Below, one piece after another: positions 15,044 through 23,178 of a stretch of DNA of 39,327 nucleotides (its first letter is position 1; every line of letters starts with the position of its first letter). The position numbers and the translations under genes were made by a program. Below the pieces are notes generated by a model. That model ran no database searches and had not been told where the DNA came from. It was given only the letters and a program-made list of their open reading frames with translations. The DNA is from Sphingobium sp. Leaf26 (GTDB lineage: Bacteria; Pseudomonadota; Alphaproteobacteria; Sphingomonadales; Sphingomonadaceae), in the NCBI RefSeq assembly GCF_001421665.1, contig NZ_LMKV01000013.1, forward strand, positions 1 through 39,327. The letters are read 5' to 3'.

Positions 15044-16648
15044 TCAGATCGCTTCCCCCGCCGCCCGCGCGCGCGGCAGCAGGCCGGCATGGTCGCGCTC
15101 CACCCGCCACAGCAGGATCAGCAACAGCAGCACCAATGGCGGCGCCACCCAGTTGATCGACAGGATCGCGCCGGCCAGATCGCCGCCACGCGCGTCGCTG
15201 ATCATGCCCACCGCATAGGGACCAATCCCTAACCCAAAGATGGTCGATACGACGATATAGAGGCTGGCGGTCAGGCCGCGCATGCGCGGCAGCACCTGTT
15301 CGAACAGCACCGCATAAAGTGGTGGCATCCACATGGTCAGGATCAGGCTGTAGAGGGTGAAGCGCATATAGAAGCCGCTGGCATCCCCCGCGCGATAGAC
15401 CCACAGCGCGATCAGCGGCGACAGGCCCATGGCGAACAGCGCCACCCAGATGCGGCGCGACAGGCGATGCGCGCCGATCCGGTCGGACAATGGCCCTGCC
15501 AGCAGCGGCCCGGCCACACCCAGCGCAGCGGACAGCAGGCCGAACTGCATGCCCGTGTCGGCGGGTGAGAGGCCATAGCTTTTCATCAGGAAGGAGGGCG
15601 TGAAGCCCATCACGCCATAGTTGATGACGCCCTGGAGCGATCCCGCCGCGATGCAGAGCAGCAGCGAGGGATTGCGCGTGATGAGCGCGAAGGCGACGGG
15701 GTCGCGGCCTTTGAGATTCTGCATCAGGTTGATGATCACGAAGGCGCCAAAGCCGATGACGCTCCACTGCACGACATGCGGGCTGATCGCGATGCCGCCC
15801 AGCATCAGCGGTGGGCGCGGCGAGAAAGCCTCGGCCCAGCGGATCGCCAGCGTCATGGCAATGACGATCAGCGCCAGCGAAGCGATATTGCGCAGCCAGT
15901 CGCGCCTGCTGGCCCGTGCCTGGGCGAGGCTGAGCCAATGGAATCCCGGCGTCACGGCGCACAGCACGGACAGGCTGGCGCGGAAAGGGTGGGGATCGGG
16001 TGGAGTGGGGATGCCATCCATCGCGCCGCGCGCCGGCTCGGCAAGGCGGCTCATGAGAAAGGCGATAAGGAAGCCGGGCGTAGCGGCCACGGCGAAAGCG
16101 AACTGCCAGCCCTTCAGGCCCAGTGGTGCTCCGCCCGCTACATAGCGCGCATCCCACCATTGCGCCGCGACGCCGCCGATGATCAGCGACCCGCCAAGGC
16201 CGATGGCGATCGCGGCGGCCATCACCGCCATCACCATGCCGCGCTTTTCCCGCGGGAAATAGTCATAGGTCAGGCTGGTGCCGGCGGGCTGCGACGCCGC
16301 CTCGCCTATGCCCACGCACAGGCGCGAGAGCATCAGCGTGAAGAAGCCCGTGGCAAAGGCCGCGCCGCCGGTGGCGAGCGACCAGAAGCCGATGGTGATG
16401 GCGAGCAGCTTCGTCCTGACCCAGCCGTCCGCCAGCCGCCCCAACGGCAGCGAGAACAAAGCGTAGAACAGGGCGAAGACAGTGCCGTAGAGCAGCCCCA
16501 TTTCCGCGTCACCGATCTTCAGATCCGCCTTGATCGCCGGGGCCAGGATGGCGAGGATATTACGGTCGAGCAGGCTGACGAGGTTCGTGCCCGCGACCAG
16601 CGCGAGCGCATAATAAGCGGTGCTACGGGGCGGGATCGTCCGGCTCAC
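15044..16648 (-). CDS. MFS transporter, spinster-like, last gene of the LigW operon
   Basis: A 534-residue major facilitator with about 12 hydrophobic segments. NLVSLLDRNILAILAP near the N-terminus and the loop LPLGRLADGWVRTKLL are the family A-type motifs. The gene begins at a GTG overlapping the stop of the decarboxylase gene by 4 bases, so translation is coupled. Sphingomonads use MFS permeases of this kind for lignin-derived aromatic acids across the inner membrane, so uptake of the substrate of the operon is likely but inferred. Export of a product is the alternative. A longish central loop, about residues 205-245, is predicted to be cytoplasmic. Confidence 0.87.
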   Translation of the reverse strand: MSRTIPPRSTAYYALALVAGTNLVSLLDRNILAILAPAIKADLKIGDAEMGLLYGTVFALFYALFSLPLGRLADGWVRTKLLAITIGFWSLATGGAAFATGFFTLMLSRLCVGIGEAASQPAGTSLTYDYFPREKRGMVMAVMAAAIAIGLGGSLIIGGVAAQWWDARYVAGGAPLGLKGWQFAFAVAATPGFLIAFLMSRLAEPARGAMDGIPTPPDPHPFRASLSVLCAVTPGFHWLSLAQARASRRDWLRNIASLALIVIAMTLAIRWAEAFSPRPPLMLGGIAISPHVVQWSVIGFGAFVIINLMQNLKGRDPVAFALITRNPSLLLCIAAGSLQGVINYGVMGFTPSFLMKSYGLSPADTGMQFGLLSAALGVAGPLLAGPLSDRIGAHRLSRRIWVALFAMGLSPLIALWVYRAGDASGFYMRFTLYSLILTMWMPPLYAVLFEQVLPRMRGLTASLYIVVSTIFGLGIGPYAVGMISDARGGDLAGAILSINWVAPPLVLLLLILLWRVERDHAGLLPRARAAGEAI

Positions 16649-17700
16649 AGGCGGAACACGCGCTCGGCGTTCGTCTGCATCAGCTTGCGCCTGGCGGCGT
16701 CGGACATGTCCAGCAGGTCATGCGTCCGCACCTCGTCCGCCACATATTGATAGGGATAGTCCATCGCATACATGACCCGATCCTCCCCCAGCACGGATTG
16801 CGCGAATGTGATCGCCGGCGCCCATGCCATGCCGCTGGTGGTAACGCAGATGTTCGATCGCATATAGTCATGGATCGACTTTTGCAGCGGTTTCATCCGT
16901 TCATAGCGCTGCGATCGCACGCCGGCCTGGTGCATGTAATCGAGCCGATAGAGCCAGTAGGGCAAAGCTTCCCCCATATGGCCGACGATAATCTGCAAAT
17001 CGGGATAGCGATCGAAAATACCGATGGTGATGAGGCGGAGCAGGTGCATGCCCGTCTCCACGCCAAAGCCGAAGATCGCGCCGTCCAGCCCCGCCTCCAG
17101 CATCGGCCCGATCATCGCGTCGGGCGGGGTCGACGGGTGGATGTAGAGCGGCTGGCCGGTATCGGCGAGCGCGCGGAAGATCGGGTCGAATTTCGGATCG
17201 TCCAGATATTCGCCCTGGCTATGGCTGTTGACCATCACCCCCTTGAACCCCAGGTCGTCCGCGCCGCGCCGGATTTCGGCGGCGGACCAGTCCGGGTCCA
17301 GCGGCGCGATGGAGGTCATGCCGACGAAGCGGGTAGGATGGGCGGCGCAACGATCGGCCAGATGATCGTTGGCGCGACCCACCATCGCCTTCGCCTCCGC
17401 AATGTCCAGCAAGGGTTGCACCCCCGGCGATGTCAGCGACAGGATTGCGACATCGATGCCTGTCGCATCCATGTCCGCCAGCCGCTGATCGCCCAGGTCG
17501 AGCAGCCGGTCGATGATCTGGGTCGCGCGCTCCGACGGCGATTGACCGTAAAAGCCCCAAAGCGACACCATGCCCCGGTCCGCTGTGCCGTCGCGCACCA
17601 TGCGCAGATAGGCGTCGATCTGCTCGCCCGTGGCAAAGGCTTCTTCGGTGGCGATGCGCAAATAGCCGCGATCGCCGCCTGTCTTGAGTTCATGCGTCAT
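16645..17700 (-). CDS. ligW: LigW-type 5-carboxyvanillate decarboxylase (amidohydrolase superfamily)
   Basis: A 351-residue metal-dependent decarboxylase. It closely resembles sphingomonad LigW, which removes the 5-carboxyl group of 5-carboxyvanillate without oxidation in 5,5'-dehydrodivanillate breakdown. Active-site residues described for Novosphingobium LigW fall at the same numbers: Glu19, His188 and Asp314 as metal ligands, Arg58, His241 and Arg252 for substrate binding. Long identical-looking stretches include GFGVETGMHLLRLITIGIFD and YWLYRLDYMHQAGVRSQRYE. The gene starts 3 bases after the aldehyde dehydrogenase stop with an AAGGA ribosome site. Related substrates such as 5-carboxyferulate are possible, so the symbol marks homology, not proven substrate. 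Confidence 0.9.
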   Translation of the reverse strand: MTHELKTGGDRGYLRIATEEAFATGEQIDAYLRMVRDGTADRGMVSLWGFYGQSPSERATQIIDRLLDLGDQRLADMDATGIDVAILSLTSPGVQPLLDIAEAKAMVGRANDHLADRCAAHPTRFVGMTSIAPLDPDWSAAEIRRGADDLGFKGVMVNSHSQGEYLDDPKFDPIFRALADTGQPLYIHPSTPPDAMIGPMLEAGLDGAIFGFGVETGMHLLRLITIGIFDRYPDLQIIVGHMGEALPYWLYRLDYMHQAGVRSQRYERMKPLQKSIHDYMRSNICVTTSGMAWAPAITFAQSVLGEDRVMYAMDYPYQYVADEVRTHDLLDMSDAARRKLMQTNAERVFRL

Positions 17701-17703
17701 CGC

Positions 17704-19131
17704 TTATCCTTCATGCACGGCTTTGGTGACGAGGCAGGCGTCGATCCCTTCCGGCCCGTCCTCTGCGCCATGACCAGACCATTTGACCCCGCCAAATGGG
17801 GAATCCGATCCGCCGATCATGGATGTATTGATGCCGACCATGCCGGCTTCGATATCGCGCGCCACCCGGCGCTGTCGTGCGGCGTCGCTGGTCCAGGCAT
17901 AGGCGGCCAGCCCATAGGGCAGGCGATTGGCCTCCGCGATCATCGCGTCTTCATCGGGGTAAGCATTGATGAGCGCGACCGGGCCGAACGGTTCCTCGTT
18001 CATGATGTCGGCATAGAGCGGCGCACCCGACAGCACGGTGGGCGCGTAGAAATAGCCCTCCTTGCCGATCCGCCCGCCGCCGGTTTCCAGCGTCGCGCCC
18101 TTTGCCACGGCATCACCGATCAGCCTGTCCATCGCGTCCAGCCGCCGGGCGTTGGCCATCGGTCCCATGATGCTGCCGGGGACCGATCCGTCACCCACCA
18201 CGACCTTCTGCGCGCGATCGACAAAGCCGGCGAGAAAGCGATCATGCACGCCCGCTTCCACGATGAAGCGGGTCGGGGACACGCATACCTGCCCCGCATT
18301 GCGATATTTGCCCGCCACCACCGTATCGAGCGCCTTGTCGATATCGGCGTCGGCAAACACCAGCACCGGGCCATGTCCGCCCAGTTCCATCGTCGTGCGC
18401 TTGCAATCCTCCGCCGCCAGCTTGGCCAGATGCTTGCCTACACTGGTGGAGCCGGTGAAGCTCATCTTGCGGATGATGGGGGAGCTGAGCAGATGCCGCG
18501 ATACTTCATCGGGCACGCCGAACACGGCCTGCGCCACATCGCCGGGCAGACCGGCATCGAGCAGGCATTGCAATATGGCGAGCGCGCTCGCCGGCGTTTC
18601 TTCCGCCGCCTTCAATATCACGGAACAGCCTGCCGCGATCGGCGCGCCCAGCTTGCGACCGGGATTGCCCAGCGGAAAGTTCCAGGGGGCAAAGGCCGCG
18701 ACCGGGCCGACCGGCTCCTTCGTCACCGTCGATCGCTGGCCGGCCGGGCGGACGAGCGCGCGCCCGTAGAGGCGAAACACCTCCCCGGCATAGAAGTTGA
18801 ACAGGCCGACATTCATCATCACTTCGATGCGCGCTTCGGCCAGCGTCTTGCCCTGTTCCAGTGTCGCGATCCGGGCAAGGTCTTCCTGCCGTTCGACCAT
18901 CAGCCGCGCGGCACCTTGCAGCACGGCGGCGCGCTCCTGCGGAGTGGAGTCGCGCCAGCGGCGAAAGCCTCGCTGTGCCGCCGCCAGCGCGGCGTCCAGG
19001 TCGGCTGCATCGGCCAGCGGCAAGTCGGCCAGCGCCGCGCCGGTGGCGGGGTTGACGACCTTATGGATGCGCCGCCCGCCGCCCGACAGCCGCTGGCCGT
19101 CGATCATCAGGTAAAGATCGGGATAGGCCAT
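17704..19131 (-). CDS. NAD-dependent aldehyde dehydrogenase of the succinate-semialdehyde dehydrogenase-like group
   Basis: A complete 475-residue aldehyde dehydrogenase. Asn151 (APWNFP), Glu249 (MELGGHGP) and nucleophile Cys283 (AGQVCVSPTR) are all present. The start is set at the ATG at 19131 (MAYPDLYLMIDG); the open frame continues upstream but that part overlaps the NTF2-like gene. It lies 5 bases below the NTF2-like gene and 3 bases above the LigW gene. Because LigW consumes an aryl carboxylate, the simplest role is oxidation of an aryl aldehyde to that carboxylate, as in 5-formylferulate oxidation in phenylcoumaran breakdown. That role is inferred from context; sequence alone suggests only a broad semialdehyde or aromatic aldehyde dehydrogenase. 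Confidence 0.88.
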   Translation of the reverse strand: MAYPDLYLMIDGQRLSGGGRRIHKVVNPATGAALADLPLADAADLDAALAAAQRGFRRWRDSTPQERAAVLQGAARLMVERQEDLARIATLEQGKTLAEARIEVMMNVGLFNFYAGEVFRLYGRALVRPAGQRSTVTKEPVGPVAAFAPWNFPLGNPGRKLGAPIAAGCSVILKAAEETPASALAILQCLLDAGLPGDVAQAVFGVPDEVSRHLLSSPIIRKMSFTGSTSVGKHLAKLAAEDCKRTTMELGGHGPVLVFADADIDKALDTVVAGKYRNAGQVCVSPTRFIVEAGVHDRFLAGFVDRAQKVVVGDGSVPGSIMGPMANARRLDAMDRLIGDAVAKGATLETGGGRIGKEGYFYAPTVLSGAPLYADIMNEEPFGPVALINAYPDEDAMIAEANRLPYGLAAYAWTSDAARQRRVARDIEAGMVGINTSMIGGSDSPFGGVKWSGHGAEDGPEGIDACLVTKAVHEG

Positions 19132-19136
19132 GGCGC

Positions 19137-19910
19137 TCAGGCGCTCACCGCTTCGCGCGCCACCGTCTCGCGGTCGATATCGCCCTGCCAGCGTTCGGCG
19201 ACGATTTCCTTCCCCGTCACCGGATGCGGCATGTGGAATGGCACCAGCTTGTGTGTCGGCCACAGCCAGTGATCGGTGATCAGCGCGTCCGGCCCGGTCG
19301 GGTCTTCGGGATAGGTGATCTTGGGGAAGGGCACATACTCCGCCGGCGTGTTGGCCCAGCCCTGGTCGAAATCGGCATGCCATTGCGGCATGTAATTCAG
19401 GATCTGGATGCGCCAGATGCCGTCGACTTTCTTGTAGGTGTTCTCGTAAATGCCGCCTTCCCACCACTGGCGCGCGCCCAGCATCGGGTTCGACGGATCG
19501 GTATAATCCTTGTGTCGGCCGGCCTGCATCATCGACCGGGCGCGGGCATAAGCGGTGACGCCGTCGGCATCGATGTCGACGATATCCTGCAATTGCGGAT
19601 GGTCGAGCAGGAAGCCGTCGATCGGCCCGTTGGTGCCATGGGTGAAGCGCTTCTGGAAGCGTTCGACATAGAGGCGGCGGATGCCGGCCTGCCCGCGCCA
19701 TACCCCACCGAAGAAGCGCACTTCGCCATCCTCGGTGAACAGGTCTGCCGTCTCGTTATACAGGCATTTGTCGATCAGATAGCCGTAGAGATGCTGGAGC
19801 TTGCGGACGTCCAGTTCATCCTCCCGCCGTTGCAGGCGCGTGGCCAAATCGGAAACGGTCTTTTCCAGATGCGCGATGCGGTCGGCTTCGGACATGGCGG
19901 TATCGGACAT
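19137..19910 (-). CDS. SnoaL/NTF2-like domain protein, possible lyase of aromatic dimer catabolism
   Basis: A 257-residue protein. A predicted coiled-coil N-terminal helix (about 10-40) precedes an NTF2-like cone fold (KLQHLYGYLIDKCLYNETAD onward, with the ADLFTEDGEVRFFGG pattern). A C-terminal extension of about 80 residues is rich in Trp, Pro and His. The ATG at 19910 has a GGAGAG ribosome site, unlike the upstream ATG at 19928. NTF2-like proteins of sphingomonads include the lyases LsdE/LdpA, which remove formaldehyde from diarylpropanes to give stilbenes. Length and context fit such a role, but I cannot confirm orthology; a dehydratase or isomerase is also possible. Confidence 0.8.
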   Translation of the reverse strand: MSDTAMSEADRIAHLEKTVSDLATRLQRREDELDVRKLQHLYGYLIDKCLYNETADLFTEDGEVRFFGGVWRGQAGIRRLYVERFQKRFTHGTNGPIDGFLLDHPQLQDIVDIDADGVTAYARARSMMQAGRHKDYTDPSNPMLGARQWWEGGIYENTYKKVDGIWRIQILNYMPQWHADFDQGWANTPAEYVPFPKITYPEDPTGPDALITDHWLWPTHKLVPFHMPHPVTGKEIVAERWQGDIDRETVAREAVSA

Positions 19911-19940
19911 GAATCTCTCTCCTATCATTGTATGTAATAC

Positions 19941-21371
19941 TTACGAATTGGATGCCTCAGCGGCCAGCCGCTCCACTTCTTCCCGATAGGGACGGATCGC
20001 GCGGATCATGCAAAGGGTCGCGATCGGCAGCAGCACGCCGGCGGTCATCACCAGCGACTTCCAGAGCTGGCTGGGGTCGCCGACGATATAGTCCTGCACC
20101 AGCCCGACCAGGAAGCTGCCCATCGCCCCGAAGAAGGTGAACATGAACAGGTAGATGGCGGTCACCTGTCCGCGCATCGCATTCGGGGCGACGCGCTGGA
20201 TCGCGGCATTCTGTGGCACCGCGCCGGCTATGCCGAACATCGCGCCGATGCTGGCGACGCCGAGCGACGCATAGCCATTGGGCATCAGCGGGGCGAGGAT
20301 GGCGCAGATGGTGACGCAGCCGAAGAAGATGGCGGCGGCGCGCACATTGGCGTCGGCATGGCGCTTAGCCAGCCACTCTACGAAAATGCCGCCCAGCAGC
20401 AGCCCGGTCAGCGACGCCGCCAGCGTCATCGTGCCCATCACCGCGCCGATCTGCGCCTCGCTCCATCCATAAGTGCGGATCATGAAAGGGACGCGCCAGA
20501 ATTGCAGGCCGAACACCTCGATCGCACTCAGTGCCAATCCGGCGAACAGCGGATAATAGACGCGGCGCTTGGCATGGATCGCTTTGGCGGCATCAAGCCC
20601 GGTGAAGGTCAGGATGCGGCGGCCCAACGACGCATCTGTCGGCGGCATGATCGTACCTGCCGGCGGCGCCTGGCGCGGCGGTTCCTTGACTGTCAGGAAC
20701 AGCAGGCCAACGAACAGCGCGGGCAGGCCCAGCCAGATCATCAGCCATTGCCAGCCCAATATGGTGAGGCCCCCATGCTGGGTCGGCGGCCATCCCACGG
20801 CATGGGCGATCAACATCCCGCCGATCACGGGACCAAGCGTCGTGCCGCCGATGAAGCCGAATTGAAGCAAGGCAAAGGCGCGGGTCAAGATGCGCGGCGG
20901 GAAGGCGTCGGCCAGCAGCGAATAGGAGGAAGGCGCATGGGCCGATCCTCCTGCCGCCAGAAATACGCGGGTACCGACGAACTGGCCGAAACCCTGCGCG
21001 ATGCCGCCGAGCGAGGTGATGATGCCCAGCGCCGCGCAACCGCCTGCCAGCACGAACTTGCGTGGGAATATGTCGGCGAGGCGCGCCAACGGGATACCGA
21101 CGAACAGATAGCAGATGATGCTGGCCGGGCCGGCCAGGAAGCCGAGCTGCGAGTCGGACAGGCCGAAATTGGCCTTGATCCGCTCCGCCAGCATGGCGAA
21201 CACCACCTGCTCGAAAAAGGTGACGAAGGTCGCCAGGATGATGACGAACAACGCCCAATAGGCCGCTGCCGTGGAATAAGGCGGGCGGGGGGACGCGGTG
21301 GCATCGGGCGATGCGGCATCGCGTTCGTCCCATATGGTATCGGTCGCAATCGGTGCGGGCGCCAGGGCCAT
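19941..21371 (-). CDS. MFS transporter, first gene of the LigW operon
   Basis: A 476-residue major facilitator with about 12 membrane segments. FVTFFEQVVFAMLAERIKAN and IPLARLADIFPRKFVL near the N-terminus are the family motifs. The ATG at 21371 is chosen for its GAGGAGAAGG ribosome site; an in-frame ATG at 21389 is possible. It ends 30 bases before the NTF2-like gene, so it belongs to the same operon. The operon thus has a permease at each end. One may take up the starting compound and the other an intermediate, or one may export. It is divergent from the SDR gene across 133 bases (21372-21504). Confidence 0.87.
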   Translation of the reverse strand: MALAPAPIATDTIWDERDAASPDATASPRPPYSTAAAYWALFVIILATFVTFFEQVVFAMLAERIKANFGLSDSQLGFLAGPASIICYLFVGIPLARLADIFPRKFVLAGGCAALGIITSLGGIAQGFGQFVGTRVFLAAGGSAHAPSSYSLLADAFPPRILTRAFALLQFGFIGGTTLGPVIGGMLIAHAVGWPPTQHGGLTILGWQWLMIWLGLPALFVGLLFLTVKEPPRQAPPAGTIMPPTDASLGRRILTFTGLDAAKAIHAKRRVYYPLFAGLALSAIEVFGLQFWRVPFMIRTYGWSEAQIGAVMGTMTLAASLTGLLLGGIFVEWLAKRHADANVRAAAIFFGCVTICAILAPLMPNGYASLGVASIGAMFGIAGAVPQNAAIQRVAPNAMRGQVTAIYLFMFTFFGAMGSFLVGLVQDYIVGDPSQLWKSLVMTAGVLLPIATLCMIRAIRPYREEVERLAAEASNS

Positions 21372-21504
21372 TGACCTTCTCCTCTCCATCTCTCCCTTTA
21401 TTCACAGGGATGAAATTTCGGCTTGGCGAATTTGTAAGTGAACTATACGATTATGGCGAGCGAAAAATGCACATATGATGCAAAGAACATTGTAGGAGAA
21501 TGGG
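21372..21504. promoter_or_regulatory. Divergent promoter region between the MFS/LigW operon and the SDR gene
   Basis: This 133-base AT-richer spacer must hold promoters for both directions. It contains an imperfect dyad AAATTTCG...CGAATTT near 21411-21432 and a TGCACATATGATGCA element near 21468-21482 with a CATATG core. Both are candidate operator sites; neither matches the AGAATTAT palindrome of the glycoside locus. A ribosome site TAGGAGAA precedes the SDR gene. Confidence 0.4.
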
Positions 21505-22407
21505 ATGCTGGACTTTGCGGGACGCACCGCCTTCGTAACTGGCGGCGCCAATGGCATCGGCCTTGGGCTGGTACGCGCTTTGCTGGCGCAGGGATGCAAG
21601 GTGGCGATCGCCGATATTCGCGAGGATGCACTGGCGGCCGCGCTCAAGACGCTCGACAATCAAAGCGTTTTACCTGTCCAACTCGATGTCGCATCGCGCA
21701 CCGGCTTTGCCGACGCGGCCGACCGGGCGGAGGCGGCTTTGGGACCGGTCAGCCTGCTCTTCAACAATGCCGGTATCAACCTGTTCCAGACGATCGACGA
21801 ATCCAGCTATGATGACTGGGACTGGGTGATGGGCGTCAATCTGCATGGCGTCATCAACGGGGTGATGACTTTCGCGCCACGCATGAAGGCGCTGGGGCAG
21901 GGCGGCCATATCGTCAATACAGCGTCCATGGCGAGCTTCCTGTGCGGCGGTGCGCCCGGCATCTACAACACCACCAAATTCGCGGTGCGTGGGATGAGCG
22001 AATCCCTGCGCTACAGCCTGTCGCCGCACGGCATCGGCGTATCGGTACTTTGCCCCGGACTGGTGAAGAGCCATATCTACGCCAGCGACGAAGTCCGGCC
22101 GGCGGCGCTCAGCGGCGGCGCGAAGCCGGTGGACAGTGCCGCCGTCGGCCGACTGGAACAACTGCACCAATTTGGCATGGAGCCGGACGTCATTGCAGCG
22201 CGCACGCTCGAAGCCGTGCGGGAGAACCGCTTTCATATCTTCCCCCATCCCGAATTTCGCGACGAACTGGCGACGGTGTTTGACGAAATACTGGCCGACT
22301 TCCGGGACTATCCGCAGGATGCCGGCTTCGACCAGCGGGTCGGGTTCGAAAAGATGCGCCGTGACGGTTACGCCAAGGCCCGGCACGAGGCGCGCGAACG
22401 CGCCTGA
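21505..22407 (+). CDS. Short-chain dehydrogenase/reductase, LigD/LigL C-alpha-dehydrogenase-like
   Basis: A 300-residue SDR. It has the cofactor motif TGGANGIG at 12-19, Asp37 after the second strand (favouring NAD), NNAG at 87-90, and the catalytic Ser141, Tyr154 and Lys158. Stretches such as SYDDWDWVMGVNLHGVINGV and the C-terminal LHQFGMEPDVIAARTLEAV recall sphingomonad LigD, LigL and LigN, which oxidise the benzylic (C-alpha) alcohol of lignin beta-aryl ethers. Length also matches (about 300 rather than the usual 250). It is divergent from the LigW operon and probably co-regulated. A role on another benzylic alcohol is possible. Confidence 0.87.
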   Translation: MLDFAGRTAFVTGGANGIGLGLVRALLAQGCKVAIADIREDALAAALKTLDNQSVLPVQLDVASRTGFADAADRAEAALGPVSLLFNNAGINLFQTIDESSYDDWDWVMGVNLHGVINGVMTFAPRMKALGQGGHIVNTASMASFLCGGAPGIYNTTKFAVRGMSESLRYSLSPHGIGVSVLCPGLVKSHIYASDEVRPAALSGGAKPVDSAAVGRLEQLHQFGMEPDVIAARTLEAVRENRFHIFPHPEFRDELATVFDEILADFRDYPQDAGFDQRVGFEKMRRDGYAKARHEARERA

Positions 22408-22423
22408 CCCTCTGCTTTCTGCA

Positions 22424-22456
22424 TTCTGAAGTCGGCCGTTCTACCCGACTTCAGAA
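22424..22456. terminator. Bidirectional terminator hairpin between convergent genes
   Basis: A 12-bp perfect stem (TTCTGAAGTCGG / CCGACTTCAGAA) with a 9-nt loop fills the 53-base gap between the convergent SDR and winged-helix-like genes. Confidence 0.65.
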
Positions 22457-22460
22457 GGCT

Positions 22461-23063
22461 TCAATGCGCGAACAGGTCGCCCTGCCGGGGTGGGGCGGCC
22501 GTGCGGCGCGGCGTGGCCGGCACACCGACCAGCACGCGCGCCCGGCCGATCAAGGTGTAGACGGCCTGACGCTGTGCGCCGCGATTGAGATGATCGACAC
22601 GATAGCCCTGATAATGGCGCTTGAGCAGTCCGGCCTTGACCAGTTCGGTGACGGCGCGGCTGAGGTTGGTCTTGCCGGACGCGCGCACACGGCCCCGGAC
22701 TTCTTCCTGCACCAGCGCTTCGTCGGCAATGGCGTCACCGGACAGGCGCTGCCCATTGCGCAATTCATCGCGTACCCGCTCGACCAGCGCCATGCGACGC
22801 GGATCGCGATGGCCCATCGGTGTCAGCGCATCGCACAGCCAGTCGCGCAGGGGGATGAGGCCTTCGCCAACCCGAACCTCCGGCCCGGCGCTGCCGTCCG
22901 GGCGGGCCACATCGGCAATCAGAGTCAGAAGCATGAAGGCGTAGCGCGGTCGTGAGCAGCAATGGGATAGCTGATCCAGCAACAACGACAAATCGCTGCC
23001 ACCGGGGATGCGGGAGGAGACGGACGCATGAAACATATCGTGAATCAAGCATAGTCTCATCAT
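22461..23063 (-). CDS. Winged-helix-like DNA-binding protein, function unknown
   Basis: About 200 residues. No family is recognised with certainty. The C-terminal half has a winged-helix look: GKTNLSRAVTELVKAGLLKR as recognition helices, then HYQGYRVDHLNRGAQRQAVY as a wing. The N-terminal half (LRDWLCDALTPMGHRDPRRM) is helical. Start is uncertain: ATG at 23063, 23060 or 23036, none with a strong ribosome site; longer in-frame starts would run into the hairpin region. It lies 116 bases after the histidine kinase stop, behind two overlapping hairpins. A regulator is a reasonable guess. Confidence 0.6.
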   Translation of the reverse strand: MMRLCLIHDMFHASVSSRIPGGSDLSLLLDQLSHCCSRPRYAFMLLTLIADVARPDGSAGPEVRVGEGLIPLRDWLCDALTPMGHRDPRRMALVERVRDELRNGQRLSGDAIADEALVQEEVRGRVRASGKTNLSRAVTELVKAGLLKRHYQGYRVDHLNRGAQRQAVYTLIGRARVLVGVPATPRRTAAPPRQGDLFAH

Positions 23064-23107
23064 CTTGTGAATCCCGTTTTTCCGCCGAGTCGCATTTTGT
23101 CGTCCGT

Positions 23108-23156
23108 GACACTTTGCCCTCCGGTAAAGTGTCATGTCCGGCACTTTACCGGAGGG
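23108..23156 (-). promoter_or_regulatory. Two mutually exclusive hairpins upstream of the winged-helix-like gene
   Basis: A 15-bp perfect inverted repeat pairs 23117-23131 with 23142-23156 (arm CCCTCCGGTAAAGTG) over a 10-nt loop. A second 8-bp perfect repeat pairs 23108-23115 with 23126-23133 (GACACTTT / AAAGTGTC). They share bases 23126-23131, so only one can form at a time. The set could be the terminator of the histidine kinase operon, an attenuator, or a pair of operator sites built on ACTTTACCGGAGGG. Confidence 0.55.
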
Positions 23157-23178
23157 GGCGTCGGGAGGGGCAGCGATG

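Noticed and set aside
16720..19272. Open frame of 850 codons on the plus strand
   Set aside because: It is antisense to the LigW-type decarboxylase and the aldehyde dehydrogenase, both with intact catalytic motifs.
19132..19701. Upstream extension of the aldehyde dehydrogenase frame (to 665 residues)
   Set aside because: The added part overlaps the NTF2-like gene in another frame, reads as Arg/Pro-rich noise, and the family N-terminus begins at the ATG at 19131.
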